A DNA stretch of 64,000 nt from Bryoerythrophyllum caledonicum (taxonomy: Eukaryota > Streptophyta > Bryopsida > Pottiales > Pottiaceae). Location: NCBI GenBank assembly GCA_963971425.1, contig OZ020518.1:19022784-19086783 (forward strand), read 5' to 3'. Below the pieces are notes generated by a model. That model searched no databases. It had not been told where the DNA came from and worked only from the letters and a program-made list of their open reading frames with translations. Shown one piece after another: positions 1-12,109 of this stretch (the first letter of the stretch is position 1; each line of letters begins with the position of its first letter). The translations under genes were made by a program, and so were the position numbers.

Positions 1-361
1 AACTGAAGGCACTAATGGAAGGGCCTTTAGCACACTTGCAAGGGTTTTACGCAGAGGACCTCACGGACTGTAGCCTCGCATCCAAGCTCGGAGCCACAGT
101 CGCTTCATTGGTGAGTCCTTACCTCTGTACATGGTCGTTAAGAATCATGTGCTAGCCCCTGGTAAATTTTGAAGTACAATAGTTCTTGAGAAAGGGAAGG
201 GATGCAAATGAGATTGCTGGGTGAAGTGTTTATGGAGAATGCAGGAATGATCCTTCATACGAGATCGACTCGCTCAGGGCTAAAGGGAAATCAGCATTAC
301 AGGCTTTTTTTAAACTAGCTCTTTGGATTACATGATGTGAGGAGGAATAACATAGAAGAGG
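1..361. other. Flank left of the LBD gene; nothing firm
   Basis: Nothing here can be assigned with confidence. On the plus strand, bases 3-119 are open in one frame and end at a good-looking splice donor (TTG|GTGAGT at about 119-120), so an exon of a plus-strand gene starting outside the window is possible. I do not recognise the peptide. On the minus strand this stretch could also hold a last exon of the LBD gene, because that gene's visible last exon has an alternative CAG|GT donor; no zipper-like continuation was found. Confidence 0.3.
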
Positions 362-1158
362 TTAAACGGGACGCGAGGGGTAGGGATGAAGGAAGACCTG
401 CTGCTGAAGTATAGATATGGCACCTACACAGCCATAAACTGGGTCTTGAACGCGCGCATCCGCCTCGTACGCAAGGGAATTCACGCAATCTTCACGGTGG
501 GGAGGTGGTAACTCATGTAGCATCTTGGTGACGTTCGCGACGCCAAACACCTACCAGCCTTTCACTTTCCCCGCTTCAAGCCTGCTTGCTATTGTAAGCG
601 TCTACGTAATCATCTTTCTATACATGTGCTCTAGTGTTCTACTAGTGCAGATCTATTAATGTAGTTCGAAGTTCTCAACTGATGCAATTTTTGGAAATTC
701 TAGCTTTCTAGTTGTCTGTAAGCATTATTTTTATGATAATTTCTGGTAGACAATCATCTCTATCGACTTAGTAAATTCCTTCTCCGGTGTTCTGTCTGGA
801 GCAATCCATGAGTCTACATTGTTGTGTAAGTCATGAGAACCATGAAGTGATGTACTCCTCAATGACAAATGCATCATGTGGATTTGCAGTGGAGGGATGA
901 TCTCGGCTATTAATTTTTTTATTATACTTTTCTGACATGAGATGGATTGAGGAACTCTAGTGAAGCGACATGATGAATTGAGTAAGAAGGTCCACAGCAG
1001 AGGACGTCCAGATGGATGAGGGAGCACACCTTGTGGACATGAGCGAATTTCTGAGGCTGGTCTGGAGGAAAGTAAGGGGCAAACAGGCACTGAGCAGTGC
1101 ACTTCCGGCGAAGCACTCGGCAAGCTGCACACGCCGAAGTGCCTGGCGCCGATGCCAT
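362..1158 (-). CDS. LOB-domain (LBD) transcription factor, two visible exons
   Basis: LBD proteins are plant nuclear DNA-binding proteins that control organ boundaries and lateral organ formation. Exon 1 (1158-1030) starts at MASAPG and carries the zinc-finger-like block CAACRVLRRKCTAQC, a perfect CX2CX6CX3C, then FAPYFPPDQPQKFAHVHK. The intron (1029-551) has GT-AG ends and lies where LBD genes usually have one, after the HK of the GAS block. Exon 2 (550-362) continues with V-FGVANVTKMLHELPPP and DPVYGCVGAI. The visible product is about 105 residues, barely more than the LOB domain. The class I leucine-zipper segment stops after ILQQQ with an unrelated tail; a CAG|GT at that point could be a second donor leading to an unseen exon. 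In-frame ATGs lie upstream at 1188 and 1164; 1158 was chosen because class I LBDs typically begin MAS. The family call is firm; the 3' end is not. Confidence 0.9.
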
Positions 1159-2011
1159 CACCATCCTTAAGCGGCGGTACGGATGCATCTACTCCTTTCG
1201 TGCCCCCGGCGCTACTACGCAAGTCGTCGTTTCTCATCTACTCCAGAGCCATGAATCTTCATCACTCCCGCCTGAGCCACCACCTAATTCCTTGAGATTG
1301 ATCTTCTCTTGCTGTTTCCATTCCTTCTTCCCCATTTCAGCATGCTTGGCAGCTTCTCACCTTCACGCGGCATTTCAGCGCAAGCTTGGCAACCCCACTA
1401 GGTGGGTAACTTCTGCTGGACGGTTGGTTCAACGGCTACTCCTCTCCCTTTTTGGATCCCAATTCAGTCAAACCTCTTTAAAAGATAGCAGTTGGAATTG
1501 CCAATATGTTAACTAAGAGGTGTCAGTTTCTAGCTATAAGCAGGGTGTCCGTTTTACCAGCTTCCAAACATGTAAACATTTGGAAGAATCAAGCGAGTTG
1601 AACTCTGACCTGTGTCACGTGATTGGTAAGTTTATCTTTGGGATGTCAAGTGAAGGAACTACTCACATAAGCAGCGCCGCTTTGTGCTCCTTCGGGTCCT
1701 TTCACCTCGCATTTCCTAAACTCACCTTTCAAACATAATCTGAAGCAGAACTGTCACTATTGTCATGGGATTCACTACTCAGTTGCTGAGTTTGACCTGA
1801 GTAGAAGTTGACAGACAAGGATGGCAAACGACCCTTGCTAAAGAAAAGGCTCCGTGAGGAAGATGTAAGCTCAGTTCTTGGAATTATGGTACAAAAGTTT
1901 TGAAAGAAAGAATGCCGTTTTACACTCTCACAAGACAAATCAAATTCATTCTCTACAATTCAATCGGGATTGAAGGTAACTTCGGGCCGCGGAAAAGAAT
2001 GATCTGTGCAG
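1159..2011. other. Intergenic: LBD promoter side and 3' flank of the DUF641 gene
   Basis: Both neighbouring genes are on the minus strand, so this 850-base stretch should hold the 3' UTR of the DUF641 gene and the promoter and 5' UTR of the LBD gene. Short open frames occur, but none resembles a known protein, and no clear TATA box or terminator stands out. Confidence 0.5.
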
Positions 2012-4411
2012 CTATTGATATGTATTACTACAAAACACCTGGCACTTGATAGTTTGGCGGTTGACAATGAAACCGGGGTTCACCATGATGCTGACCTTGG
2101 AGCGAACAGGCTCTTCCTCGAAGGCAGGAATTTGCTCCATGAATCTGGGGTCAAATTCAGCGGCTGGCGAGACTCGAAATATCGACACGGGCTGGTCGAA
2201 GGCGAATGCCAAATGGTGCACAAGCCAGACTGCCTTGACAGCGTTAAAGAACGAGGACATAAGACTCAAGGAGATCTCACTCTCTGCCAGCTTGCCGAGC
2301 TGGGAAAGGATGAGCTCCATGCGCACCACGAAGAAGCGGTGGAAACTGGCGTTCACCACGAAAGCACCAGGTTTGCCCAGGGATTTCTCAATGCTGTTCC
2401 ACTCCTGGCTTTTCAGGCTCTGGTATGACTGATAGCGTGTTTGTTTCAACGTATCAGGATCGAAAACGGACGCGGCGCCGTTGGGCTCGAAGCTCACATT
2501 CTCGAAGCTCTCGAACATGACCTGGTTGAGGAACGACTCGAAGTAGAGAATGATTACGTTCCGTGGCATCCGACTGATCGACCGCCCCACCTTGTGCTGC
2601 TCCAAGAGAGAGGTGATCACTTGCGTGGCCGACTCGCCTGAATCCCGAACGTGGTGGCAGATTGCGGAAGCCAGTTTCCGAATGCTTGCTTGGGACTCTT
2701 CGAACACCTTCAAGAACTGCTCGGGTGTCAATTCCTGCGAAGAGAATCGGCGTGGTGGTTCGATTGCCGGAGCTCCTGCTCTCGTGCCTACGATGTACGT
2801 GGAACTGTCAGACTCCTCAAGCTCCAGGCCGTCCCAGTGGCCGAGCCCACTCCGGCGTGCGCTCAACTGGAGCTCCAAGTCTTGACACTGTTGCGTTAGC
2901 AGTCGGCAGTTCTCATCAGATGCCACGGCGGCTGCTTGCAACGTTCTGACCTCCTCTTCGGCCTCCAGGCATTTCTGATTCGCCTGCTCCAGCTTGTAAC
3001 GCAGCGTTTTAATGGTGTGGTCCAAAACCTTGATGGAATCAGTGTCACCGAGCACGCTGGCCCCCATGTCAGATTGGAAGGAGTCGTTCAACCTCTGTGC
3101 AGCTGCAGCTCCCGAACGGCTGCTCGACTTCTTCTTGCCCCAGTTCAGGAAGCCAAATATGTTGTAAGTCCCTGATTTCTGCGTTGATGCGACCTTCTTG
3201 CCTCCTACTTTCTGCGGCGGATCCGGTCGTTCAAAGTCGCCTGCTGGAAACTCTGCGATCCGATCGATGGAATACTTAATGCATGCTCTAACAAGAAATG
3301 AAAGTAGAAAACAATGACTGGTCACAAGAGATGCGGCTTCAGAGATCGAACCTTGAGATAATCCCCAGTCAAAAGCAGGACCAATCCCGGCTTGCTCTCC
3401 GTCTCCATAACCTCGCCAGCTGGGGAGAGACGACGAGTTCACTGCAGCATTCCCTCTCGCGTTGCTTGCCTGGAAGGAGTTGTTGATGTCTTTGTTGAGT
3501 CCCCTCGCCGGATTCTGCTGTTCACCTCTGATGCTAGCTAACGGGGACGCTGCCCGGAACGATTTCTTCCATGACCGTCCAGGCGATCTAGTTTCCTTGG
3601 AGACGGATGGTCGGGGAGATTGCTCAGCCTGCCGATATTTCATCAGCTTCTTCAACCTCAATGTTGTGCTTAACGAACCAAGTACGGGACTGGCCATGGT
3701 GCCTTGCCGTTGATCAGAGGATGCCGGAGGGAGCATGTTGTTGGCCAGCACACGTGTGTCAATGAGCTGGTCGTATGCAGGTCGACTTCCCAGCTCAGGG
3801 CTCAGAGTCAACTGGTTCACCACGGACGTCATCCCGCCTTGCTCTGTCAGCCTCGGGCTCGGGATGTGCAGCTGCGTGAGCTTAGGACTTTTCTCCAACG
3901 GTCTTAAATGAGGGCTCAGGATGTTAATATTCTGAGGTGAATGAGGCATGGTTGTCCGGGGGCTGGCGTGCCCAAGTCCAGGAATGTTGTAGTTCCGTCG
4001 ATCGGGAGTGTTCGGCACTGCGACGTAGAAGTTATTGCCTCCGGAGCTCATCGTCAGTCTGCTCCCCGGAAGCATGGCTCCATGAGAGCTGGGACTCATG
4101 AGAACAACAGGATTCTCCATGTACTCAGGTCGCGGACTGTGATGGCGGCTGCTAGGCTTGACGAGGGGCCCAGAATGCTGCTGCAGAGGCCCAGAGTGTT
4201 GTTGGTCCAGGCTGGTGGCGCTCATGGAAGGTGTGAGGATGCGGCCAGTGCCGACGGAGACTGTGCGGCTGTGCTGTCCCAGCGTGCTCTGGCTGTCGGT
4301 GTGAATCTCCTTCCAGACTCCTTGCCCATCAGAGTCTTGAAAGCTTGGTCGGCCCTGCTCCGAGCTTGGAGGAAGCAAGACCGATTCTCGAATCCCCTGC
4401 AACCGTTCCAT
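2012..4411 (-). CDS. DUF641 / GIL1-IRKI-like protein
   Basis: One open frame of 799 codons starts at the ATG at 4411 (MERLQGIRESVLL). The same frame runs a little further upstream, but only with a non-ATG start. The N-terminal half (about residues 1-400) is Ser/Pro-rich and probably disordered. A basic patch (GKKKSSSRSG) comes near residue 430. A coiled-coil segment follows (about 450-530, including LEQANQKCLEAEEEVRTLQA). The C-terminal domain (about 560-799) has QELTPEQFLKVFEESQASIR, MPRNVIILYFESFLNQVMFE and the ending VNPGFIV...IKCQVF, which are hallmarks of DUF641 proteins such as GIL1 and the IRK-interacting protein. Those act in light/gravity responses and receptor-kinase signalling in Arabidopsis. 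An unusually hydrophobic stretch (HCFLLSFLVRACIKY, about residue 375) has splice-like ends but would be an intron under 40 bases, so I left it coding. The family is solid; the exact role is inferred. Confidence 0.85.
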   Translation of the reverse strand: MERLQGIRESVLLPPSSEQGRPSFQDSDGQGVWKEIHTDSQSTLGQHSRTVSVGTGRILTPSMSATSLDQQHSGPLQQHSGPLVKPSSRHHSPRPEYMENPVVLMSPSSHGAMLPGSRLTMSSGGNNFYVAVPNTPDRRNYNIPGLGHASPRTTMPHSPQNINILSPHLRPLEKSPKLTQLHIPSPRLTEQGGMTSVVNQLTLSPELGSRPAYDQLIDTRVLANNMLPPASSDQRQGTMASPVLGSLSTTLRLKKLMKYRQAEQSPRPSVSKETRSPGRSWKKSFRAASPLASIRGEQQNPARGLNKDINNSFQASNARGNAAVNSSSLPSWRGYGDGEQAGIGPAFDWGLSQGSISEAASLVTSHCFLLSFLVRACIKYSIDRIAEFPAGDFERPDPPQKVGGKKVASTQKSGTYNIFGFLNWGKKKSSSRSGAAAAQRLNDSFQSDMGASVLGDTDSIKVLDHTIKTLRYKLEQANQKCLEAEEEVRTLQAAAVASDENCRLLTQQCQDLELQLSARRSGLGHWDGLELEESDSSTYIVGTRAGAPAIEPPRRFSSQELTPEQFLKVFEESQASIRKLASAICHHVRDSGESATQVITSLLEQHKVGRSISRMPRNVIILYFESFLNQVMFESFENVSFEPNGAASVFDPDTLKQTRYQSYQSLKSQEWNSIEKSLGKPGAFVVNASFHRFFVVRMELILSQLGKLAESEISLSLMSSFFNAVKAVWLVHHLAFAFDQPVSIFRVSPAAEFDPRFMEQIPAFEEEPVRSKVSIMVNPGFIVNRQTIKCQVFCSNTYQ

Positions 4412-4413
4412 CG

Positions 4414-4743
4414 CTAATTCAGCACCAACCAAAGACAAGAAAATATAAATATCACATGCTCATCCTCACCGTGTTGGAAGACACATTACTTCCGTAAACT
4501 CTAGTCACAATAATACCGAAGATTGATCTATGATGGATTCTCCACAAATCACTGAACTGGACGCCAAAAGAGTTCGAGCAACCCCCCCCTCAGAATACTC
4601 TCTCCTACAAGAAACTGGAGGTGTTTCGGTCTGACTGACACTAAAAATGGGCTACTACGAGTCCGGAATGCGGTTTCAACATACTTTCCTCAGTGTCAGA
4701 TGAATGAGTGAGTGCGCTGCAAGAGGCGAGAGAGGGAGCTTAC
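4414..4743 (-). other. Candidate 5' UTR intron of the DUF641 gene
   Basis: On the minus strand a donor (CCC|GTAAGC, GT at 4743-4742) and an acceptor (GAATTAG, AG at 4415-4414) bracket 330 bases ending two bases before the chosen ATG. A leader exon would then lie right of 4743, next to the GA/CT microsatellite. This fits the common plant pattern of a leader intron, but is inferred from splice-site shape only. Confidence 0.4.
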
Positions 4744-4951
4744 GGGAGTGAAAATTGGGTACTCCTGTTGAGGTGTCAGAATGCGTCGGGCGCGAGCGCA
4801 GGTGTCCGAGCTGTCGACCATATCATCGCCACGCACACCAAGTAAGACCCCCGCTTTTTGCATTCCCATCACGGCTACCGTAGTCTCGCCAATGCACAAC
4901 GCTAGGTCGTCGTGTACAGTCCTCCCCACTCCCGAACAATCACCAACTTGC

Positions 4952-6885
<1,934 letters not shown>

Positions 6886-7150
6886 CAAGTATCTACAAAG
6901 TAATGCATGGAGTATCTATGAAGTATCTACAAAGTATGTACTATGAAGTATCTACAAAGTATGTCCTATGAAGTATCTACAAAGTATGTCCTATGAAGTA
7001 TCTACAAAGTATATATGAAGTCTCTACAAAGTATATATGAAGTCTCTACAAAGTATATATGAAGTCTCTACAAAGTATATATGAAGTCTCTACAAAGTAT
7101 ATATGAAGTCTCTACAAAGTATATATGAAGTCTCTACAAAGTATGTATGA
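6886..7150. repeat. Tandem minisatellite, GAAGT(A/C)TCTACAAAGTAT units
   Basis: About a dozen copies of a 19-26-base unit containing TCTACAAAGTAT. The left copies read GAAGTATCTACAAAGTATGT and the right copies are shorter and homogeneous (GAAGTCTCTACAAAGTATAT), suggesting that the right side spread most recently. Confidence 0.95.
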
Positions 7151-8648
7151 AAGGTTCTAATTTGGTATTTGTAACATCACTAGCGATCCAAATCTAACAA
7201 TTCATTGGTATAAGAGTATCGCCAAGAGTGGCCTAGAACGTGACTCCAAACTCATCATTTCCAGGGTCCAAATTTAGTCCGTAAGCTGGGTGCATGGAAT
7301 TTGGTGTTTGTCGCCGTAGCAACCCCCGAAATCCCACGTGTAGCCCTCGGATCGCGTCAGAGTACTGCCTACCTTAGCCTTCCACGTGGGACCAATATTT
7401 TTGCCTTAGGCTACACATTGGACCAAATTTTTTGCTTCTATCCATAAATATATTGAATAGTGATATAGTGAGACTAAAATTGCTCGGTATATGGCCTTGC
7501 ATTTGGCGTGCCATTTTAGTTTTGAAGTGACATATGGTGCTTTTCATCTTTGAAGTGGTATTGGTGGGGGAACAATTTTTGAAGTTTTAGGCACTTTCAC
7601 GCTACATTTTGTGTTTCAGTGGCCTATTTTGTAATTGTTGGCGATGCTCAAAGAAGAAGAAAATTCCGGATCCCAAACGGCAGCGACGTTGAATACAGTG
7701 TTTGCTTGTTCTCTTCACCAAGCCAGTGGCTTTGGGACATAGGTTAGTGTGATAAAACTATTTTCTCTTTTTGAGGGTAAACACTTTTCTATACTAGGCG
7801 TTTTAAAGACAACCGACATGTCATCCAAAGGGCCTTGTAGGTACCCATACAACAAGGTCTTGAGACTCCACCATAGTTGGGTGGGATATGGTGATAGGCA
7901 CCACACCGGCAATGGGATTTGAATTCACAACCTCCTCACTAGCCCAAACCACCACACCAAGTTCATGGTGCCTTCATCCATTGGTGTAAAATTGTGTTGA
8001 TTAGAAAAGATAGAATGAACAAAGTTATGAAAACATTGATAAAATGGGATTTAACTTCAATTTTTTTTACAGTTATGAACTTTTTATGAACAAGTGGTAA
8101 TATAACAAAGTACTAAAAAGAAGCCGTAATTTTTTTAAAAGTTTGGTGTATTCATTGGGTTTTTCTGTTATATTTATTTTCAAAAATATTATTACAAATA
8201 TTGATGACCATGGCTTCCATAAGTTTGACTCTTAGAAATAAAGCTCATTGATTTTTTAAGACATGCTTCATTTGTACAATGAACAGAAATATTGAAACTA
8301 AAATAAAATTAGAATTCGTCTATATACATGTCTATTAGAAATATGTCTTTCTACAAATTTGAAGATAATAATACTCTATGAAAGTCTAGATTTCATGCAT
8401 AAAGAATATCACTCTACTTTGACATCTCACTTTGTCAATTGTTCACCCCTTGATTGCAACCCTAGATCTTTATGATCCAAGGATGTAGGATGTGAGTTGG
8501 AAGAAAAGAGGTTCATGGTTTAGAACTTGTGATAAAGATGGTGGTAGGTGACCAATGGAAACAAGCCATATAGGCGTTGAAAAGTCAATAACCGGTCATA
8601 GATTTGTTAGACATGATGAACACGCCATTATCGATTGCATTTGTTTTA
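7151..8648. other. AT-rich intergenic DNA, nothing recognised
   Basis: About 1.5 kb, AT-rich, with short open frames only. No domain, repeat or terminal structure was identified. Confidence 0.5.
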
Positions 8649-8830
8649 GAGCATCTCTACCAGGGCTCCGGGCCTCGGCTATAATAGTGGAAAGCTGAGC
8701 CAGCCTATGGCACGGCCTAGGCCCAACGTCCTGGTCAGGCGGGACCATGACGTCACAACCTTGCAATAGGAAAATGAACAATTACGTTGGACGATCGCTA
8801 AAATTCCACCGGACATGGGGGACATTAATG
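8649..8830. mobile_element. Truncated Tourist-like MITE end (possible)
   Basis: Starts with GAGCATCTCTACCAGGG after a TTA, closely matching the end of the complete element at 9055-9511, and shares the following GGGCCTCGG and GGCCCAACGTCC-like text with it. No matching right end was found before the next element, so it seems to be a fragment; the right boundary is approximate. Confidence 0.4.
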
Positions 8831-9054
8831 GGCTACTGCGTGTAAATGTGGTGATGTCCTAAGCATTGTTGAAGAGACCTTTGCATGTCCGTTTCACGAA
8901 GTGTGCATGAAGTTTCCTTTGCGTTTTAGTTTTGATGTTGGCACATGTTTGAAGTGGGAGAGAGGACCTGGGAGGGGAGGCTAGACAAAAACTTCACTCG
9001 GATGTTTGCAGCCCAAGGTGGCCAAGCTCATGCCCATTGCTAGAGCTCCTTTTA

Positions 9055-9511
9055 GAACATCTCCACTGGGGTCTAGGGCCTCGTCTGATTTGTTGAAAAA
9101 TTGAGCCGACACGACCTTGTCACCTACAGCGCAACCTGGGCCCAGCATCCCAATTGGGCAGGACCATGGCGTTGGGAGTTGCACTTTACAAATTTCATCA
9201 CTATGCTGGAGGTGCGCCATTTTTTGCCGGCTGGGGTGGCCACTCACATGGTGCCACCTGGAAGCGTGTGAATGATTGCTTATTGAAAGAGAACTCACAG
9301 TTTGCTTCATTACCCCAAAACATATTCACGAAGAGTGGTAACATTATTTTGAACTGGGGAACAATCATAAGGAAGACAAGAACATTCATGCTAGCAATGC
9401 GTAGCCTCCGACCCCAGCGAGCGCTGCGCAGTTCATTTCGACAGAGGCAAGCTCTTCCCGGGCGTCCTCGGCCCACCTTTATTGAGGTGGGGTCCAGTGG
9501 TGGAGTTGCTC
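9055..9511. mobile_element. Tourist-like MITE (PIF/Harbinger type), 457 bp
   Basis: The left end GAACATCTCCACTGGGGTC and the right end, read in reverse complement as GAGCAACTCCACCACTGG, form imperfect terminal inverted repeats. TTA flanks both sides (9052-9054 and 9512-9514), the trinucleotide duplication typical of PIF/Harbinger insertions. GAGCATCTCCA-type ends are typical of plant Tourist MITEs. It has no transposase and would depend on one elsewhere. Open frames across it are incidental. Confidence 0.6.
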
Positions 9512-9742
9512 TTAGTTTCCCAAATTACAATATGGAATACACTCAAGGTCTACACCTGGAGGCATAAAGTGCTATATAGGTTGGTGGGATGGAGGTAGGA
9601 ATTGATGCATTTGTACCAAAAATGGTTGTGAGGAAATAAATGACATGGCATCCTACGCGGTGGATGAAATCATGACAAGGATTGTGGAGGTAGATTAGAG
9701 GTAGACTAGAGGTAGCTTGGAGGAAGGGGATCTCTTTATTGA

Positions 9743-9997
9743 CCCTAGTCGAGCGTTGCACCGAACCTCAGCCTCGGGCGGGTCCATTTTTCTGGCCCTG
9801 CCCGATTTAGGGTTCTAGAGGCTTTTTTTGGTTTTTTTTAACAAAATTGAGGCCTGTGGCCCCATATTACCCTTAGAGGCTCCCCTGGGATCAAGTAGGG
9901 CGGCGGGCCCCCCTCCAACATAAAAATAGGGGCTGGTTTTGTCCCTACCCTCCCCCACCCTTCCAAGCCTGAGGCTTCGTGCAACGCTCGACCGGGG
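9743..9997. mobile_element. MITE-like foldback element, about 255 bp
   Basis: Ends share GTCGAGCGTTGCAC in inverted orientation. The left arm continues CGAACCTCAGCCTCG and the right arm (reverse complement) GAAGCCTCAGGCTTGG, so about 40 bases at each side pair. I see no clear target duplication, so superfamily is unknown. The interior is GC-rich with no coding potential. Confidence 0.6.
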
Positions 9998-10534
9998 TAT
10001 TTAGGCAAATCCTGAGGAAGGAAGTATTTGCGCAATTTCTTGGTACTTCACGATTCTTTTAAAAATGAACATGTGCACCTTTACTATCTACAAGTCACTA
10101 CCATCATAACAAAGGTATGGAGCGTATGCAAGTAGTGGCACTTTAGCTATTTGTAAAGTGGTTTGGTGCGTATGCACAATTCCTACTTTTATAAATCTTG
10201 ACTTCTTGTCAATGAATGAAATTATTTTCTATCCTCGAGTGTGAAAAGATTTCATTTTATAGGGAATTTTCAAGGATGTACAAACCTCCAGGTACAAACA
10301 GACCCTCAGGCAAATTGAATGCACAATCAGTAGATAGAACAAACTTGAGTGAATCCAATCATCTGAGAAAGTCGACCCCCTACTTTACACCTTAAAAGCG
10401 AGAATCACACCTCATCTGCCTTCCACTGAGTCTTTTTTTTTTTTAATGTGATCTGATATGAGCCACCAATCGTGAACGGGGAGATTTGTAGCAGAAGATA
10501 GGCAACTAGAAGATATGTACCATGAACTTTGACC
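9998..10534. other. Intergenic, nothing recognised
   Basis: AT-rich sequence with no long open frame, repeat or inverted-repeat structure that I could identify. Confidence 0.5.
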
Positions 10535-10774
10535 AACCCTTAACCCTTTAACCCTTAACCCCTTAACCCTTAACCCTTTAACCCTTAGCCCTTAACCCTT
10601 TAACCCTTAGCCCTTAACCCTTTAACCCTTAACCCTTAACCCTTTAACCCTTAACACTTTAACCCTTAATCCTTTAACCCTTAACCCTTTTACCTTAATA
10701 ACCCTTTAACCCTTTAACCTTTTACCCTTAACCCTAAGCCCTTTAACCGTTTAACCCTTAACCCGAAATGGGAC
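10535..10774. repeat. CCCTTAA / CCCTTTAA minisatellite
   Basis: About 30 tandem units of mainly 7-8 bases (CCCTTAA, CCCTTTAA, with drifted copies such as CCCTTAGC). It resembles plant telomere DNA (CCCTAAA) but the A and T counts are inverted, so it is not a canonical telomeric array. Confidence 0.9.
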
Positions 10775-11366
10775 TTCGGAGGTGCTAAAACTCAATTTGC
10801 ATGAAATGAAATCCATGAGAAATTAGGCTTTGAGATACGAGATTCATATTTGCACACACATTACATGAACACTCTCCAACAATCAGATCATGATTTGGAT
10901 TTATAGCACTCTTGGAAAAGCTAGGAATACAACACAAAATACACCAAATACACTAAAATACAGTGAATACCATGCCACATATTATGTTGTATTTCACACA
11001 CATGCACATTGGTTTTGGTCTTAAATTTTGATTGAACTTTGTCTTTAAGACATTCTTCATTGTTTTGTGATTGTTGATCTCTCTCCTCACATACAATACT
11101 TCCATTTTGATTTGTATAAGATTGGATCATTGTTTTTATACAATCGAGAAGAAAAAAGAAAAAAAAATCACCAATAATTGTGTACTAACATTTTCTTCAA
11201 ATATGATATGTCAATGCGAAGCTTACAACCTAGTGCACATGTGAACCACTCTAATCCAAAGTAAAAAAAATCTTGCAAGAATCTATTGATGGATAAAGTA
11301 GTACACCCTCCAAAATCCACATATTTCACTACCAATATTCAATAACTTTAAACACTATAATCTATC
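10775..11366. other. AT-rich intergenic DNA
   Basis: Strongly AT-rich. A minus-strand open frame at 10921-11130 has no recognisable similarity. Nothing else was seen. Confidence 0.5.
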
Positions 11367-11564
11367 CCATCAACCGTTGGATGTTGTGCAAAATTTCCCC
11401 ATAGTTTAGGTCATGGGTTAAGTTCAATTTTGTAAGGTTAGATATTAATACTAGGCATTGTATTTCCATCAACTGTTGGATGCTGTGCAAAATTTCCCCA
11501 AAGTTTAGGTCATGAGTTAAATTCAATTTTGTAAGGTTAGATATTAATATGAGGCATTGTATTT
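11367..11564. repeat. Two tandem copies of a 99-bp unit
   Basis: Units start at 11367 and 11466 (CCATCAAC(C/T)GTTGGATG). They differ at only a few positions, and a third copy begins and breaks off after CCATCAA at 11565. Confidence 0.9.
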
Positions 11565-11830
11565 CCATCAAATCCAGTTCAAAGAAAAAAATGAGCAAAA
11601 ATCTTGGTTTCTCTAGAAACATCCCTAGGCGGTAAAGGGTTAACCCCTATAGGACTATGACAGTTTCACATTAAAAACATTTCAAAACTTGTTGATTTTA
11701 GTGCAATGAGTAACGAAGGGAACAAAAACTTTTATTTTATGTTTGACTGTAGGATCTAAAATAAGACTTATCAAGTAAAATACTCACAAAATTTCATAAA
11801 CATTGACTGCATGGGTTGAAAAATCATAGT

Positions 11831-11843
11831 GTTTGAAGTCAAA
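11831..11843. repeat. Target-site duplication of LINE-A (left)
   Basis: GTTTGAAGTCAAA is repeated exactly at 37501-37513. It abuts the (GAA)n tail of the minus-strand LINE-A, so the two copies mark its ends. Confidence 0.92.
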
Positions 11844-11882
11844 GAAGAAGAAGAAGAACGCCGGTCTCCGAAGGAGCCGGCG
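11844..11882 (-). other. LINE-A 3' terminus: hairpin plus (TTC)n tail
   Basis: In sense (minus) orientation the element ends with an inverted repeat CGCCGGCTCC-TTC-GGAGACCGGCG (11882-11859) and then TTC repeats (11858-11844). LINE-B ends the same way. In LINEs with stringent 3' recognition the RT binds such a terminal structure to prime reverse transcription; that function here is inferred. Confidence 0.8.
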
Positions 11883-12109
11883 TGAATAAAGTGTCTGTTC
11901 GTTCCACTACTAAGACCAAGCCCATTGGACAAGGAATTAGTAAGCTGGAACTACTACCCTCTCTCGAGGGTAGACACTATGTAAGAAGTAGCCAAGGAAC
12001 CACAAAACAATCAACCGACCAACGAATCACAAACCAAGCAACTAGCCAACGAACCAACCACAAACCAAGCAAGTAGTCAAAAACCTCAAAACCAACAAGT
12101 CATGATAAA

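Noticed and set aside
3290-3330. Short intron inside the DUF641 gene
   Set aside because: GT...AG ends are present but the interval is under 40 bases, too short for a plant intron, and the frame is open through it.
2006-4417. Many plus-strand frames of 60-158 codons
   Set aside because: They are antisense shadows of the DUF641 coding frame.
10535-10774. Interstitial telomere array
   Set aside because: The unit is CCCTTAA/CCCTTTAA, not the plant CCCTAAA repeat, so I call it a minisatellite.
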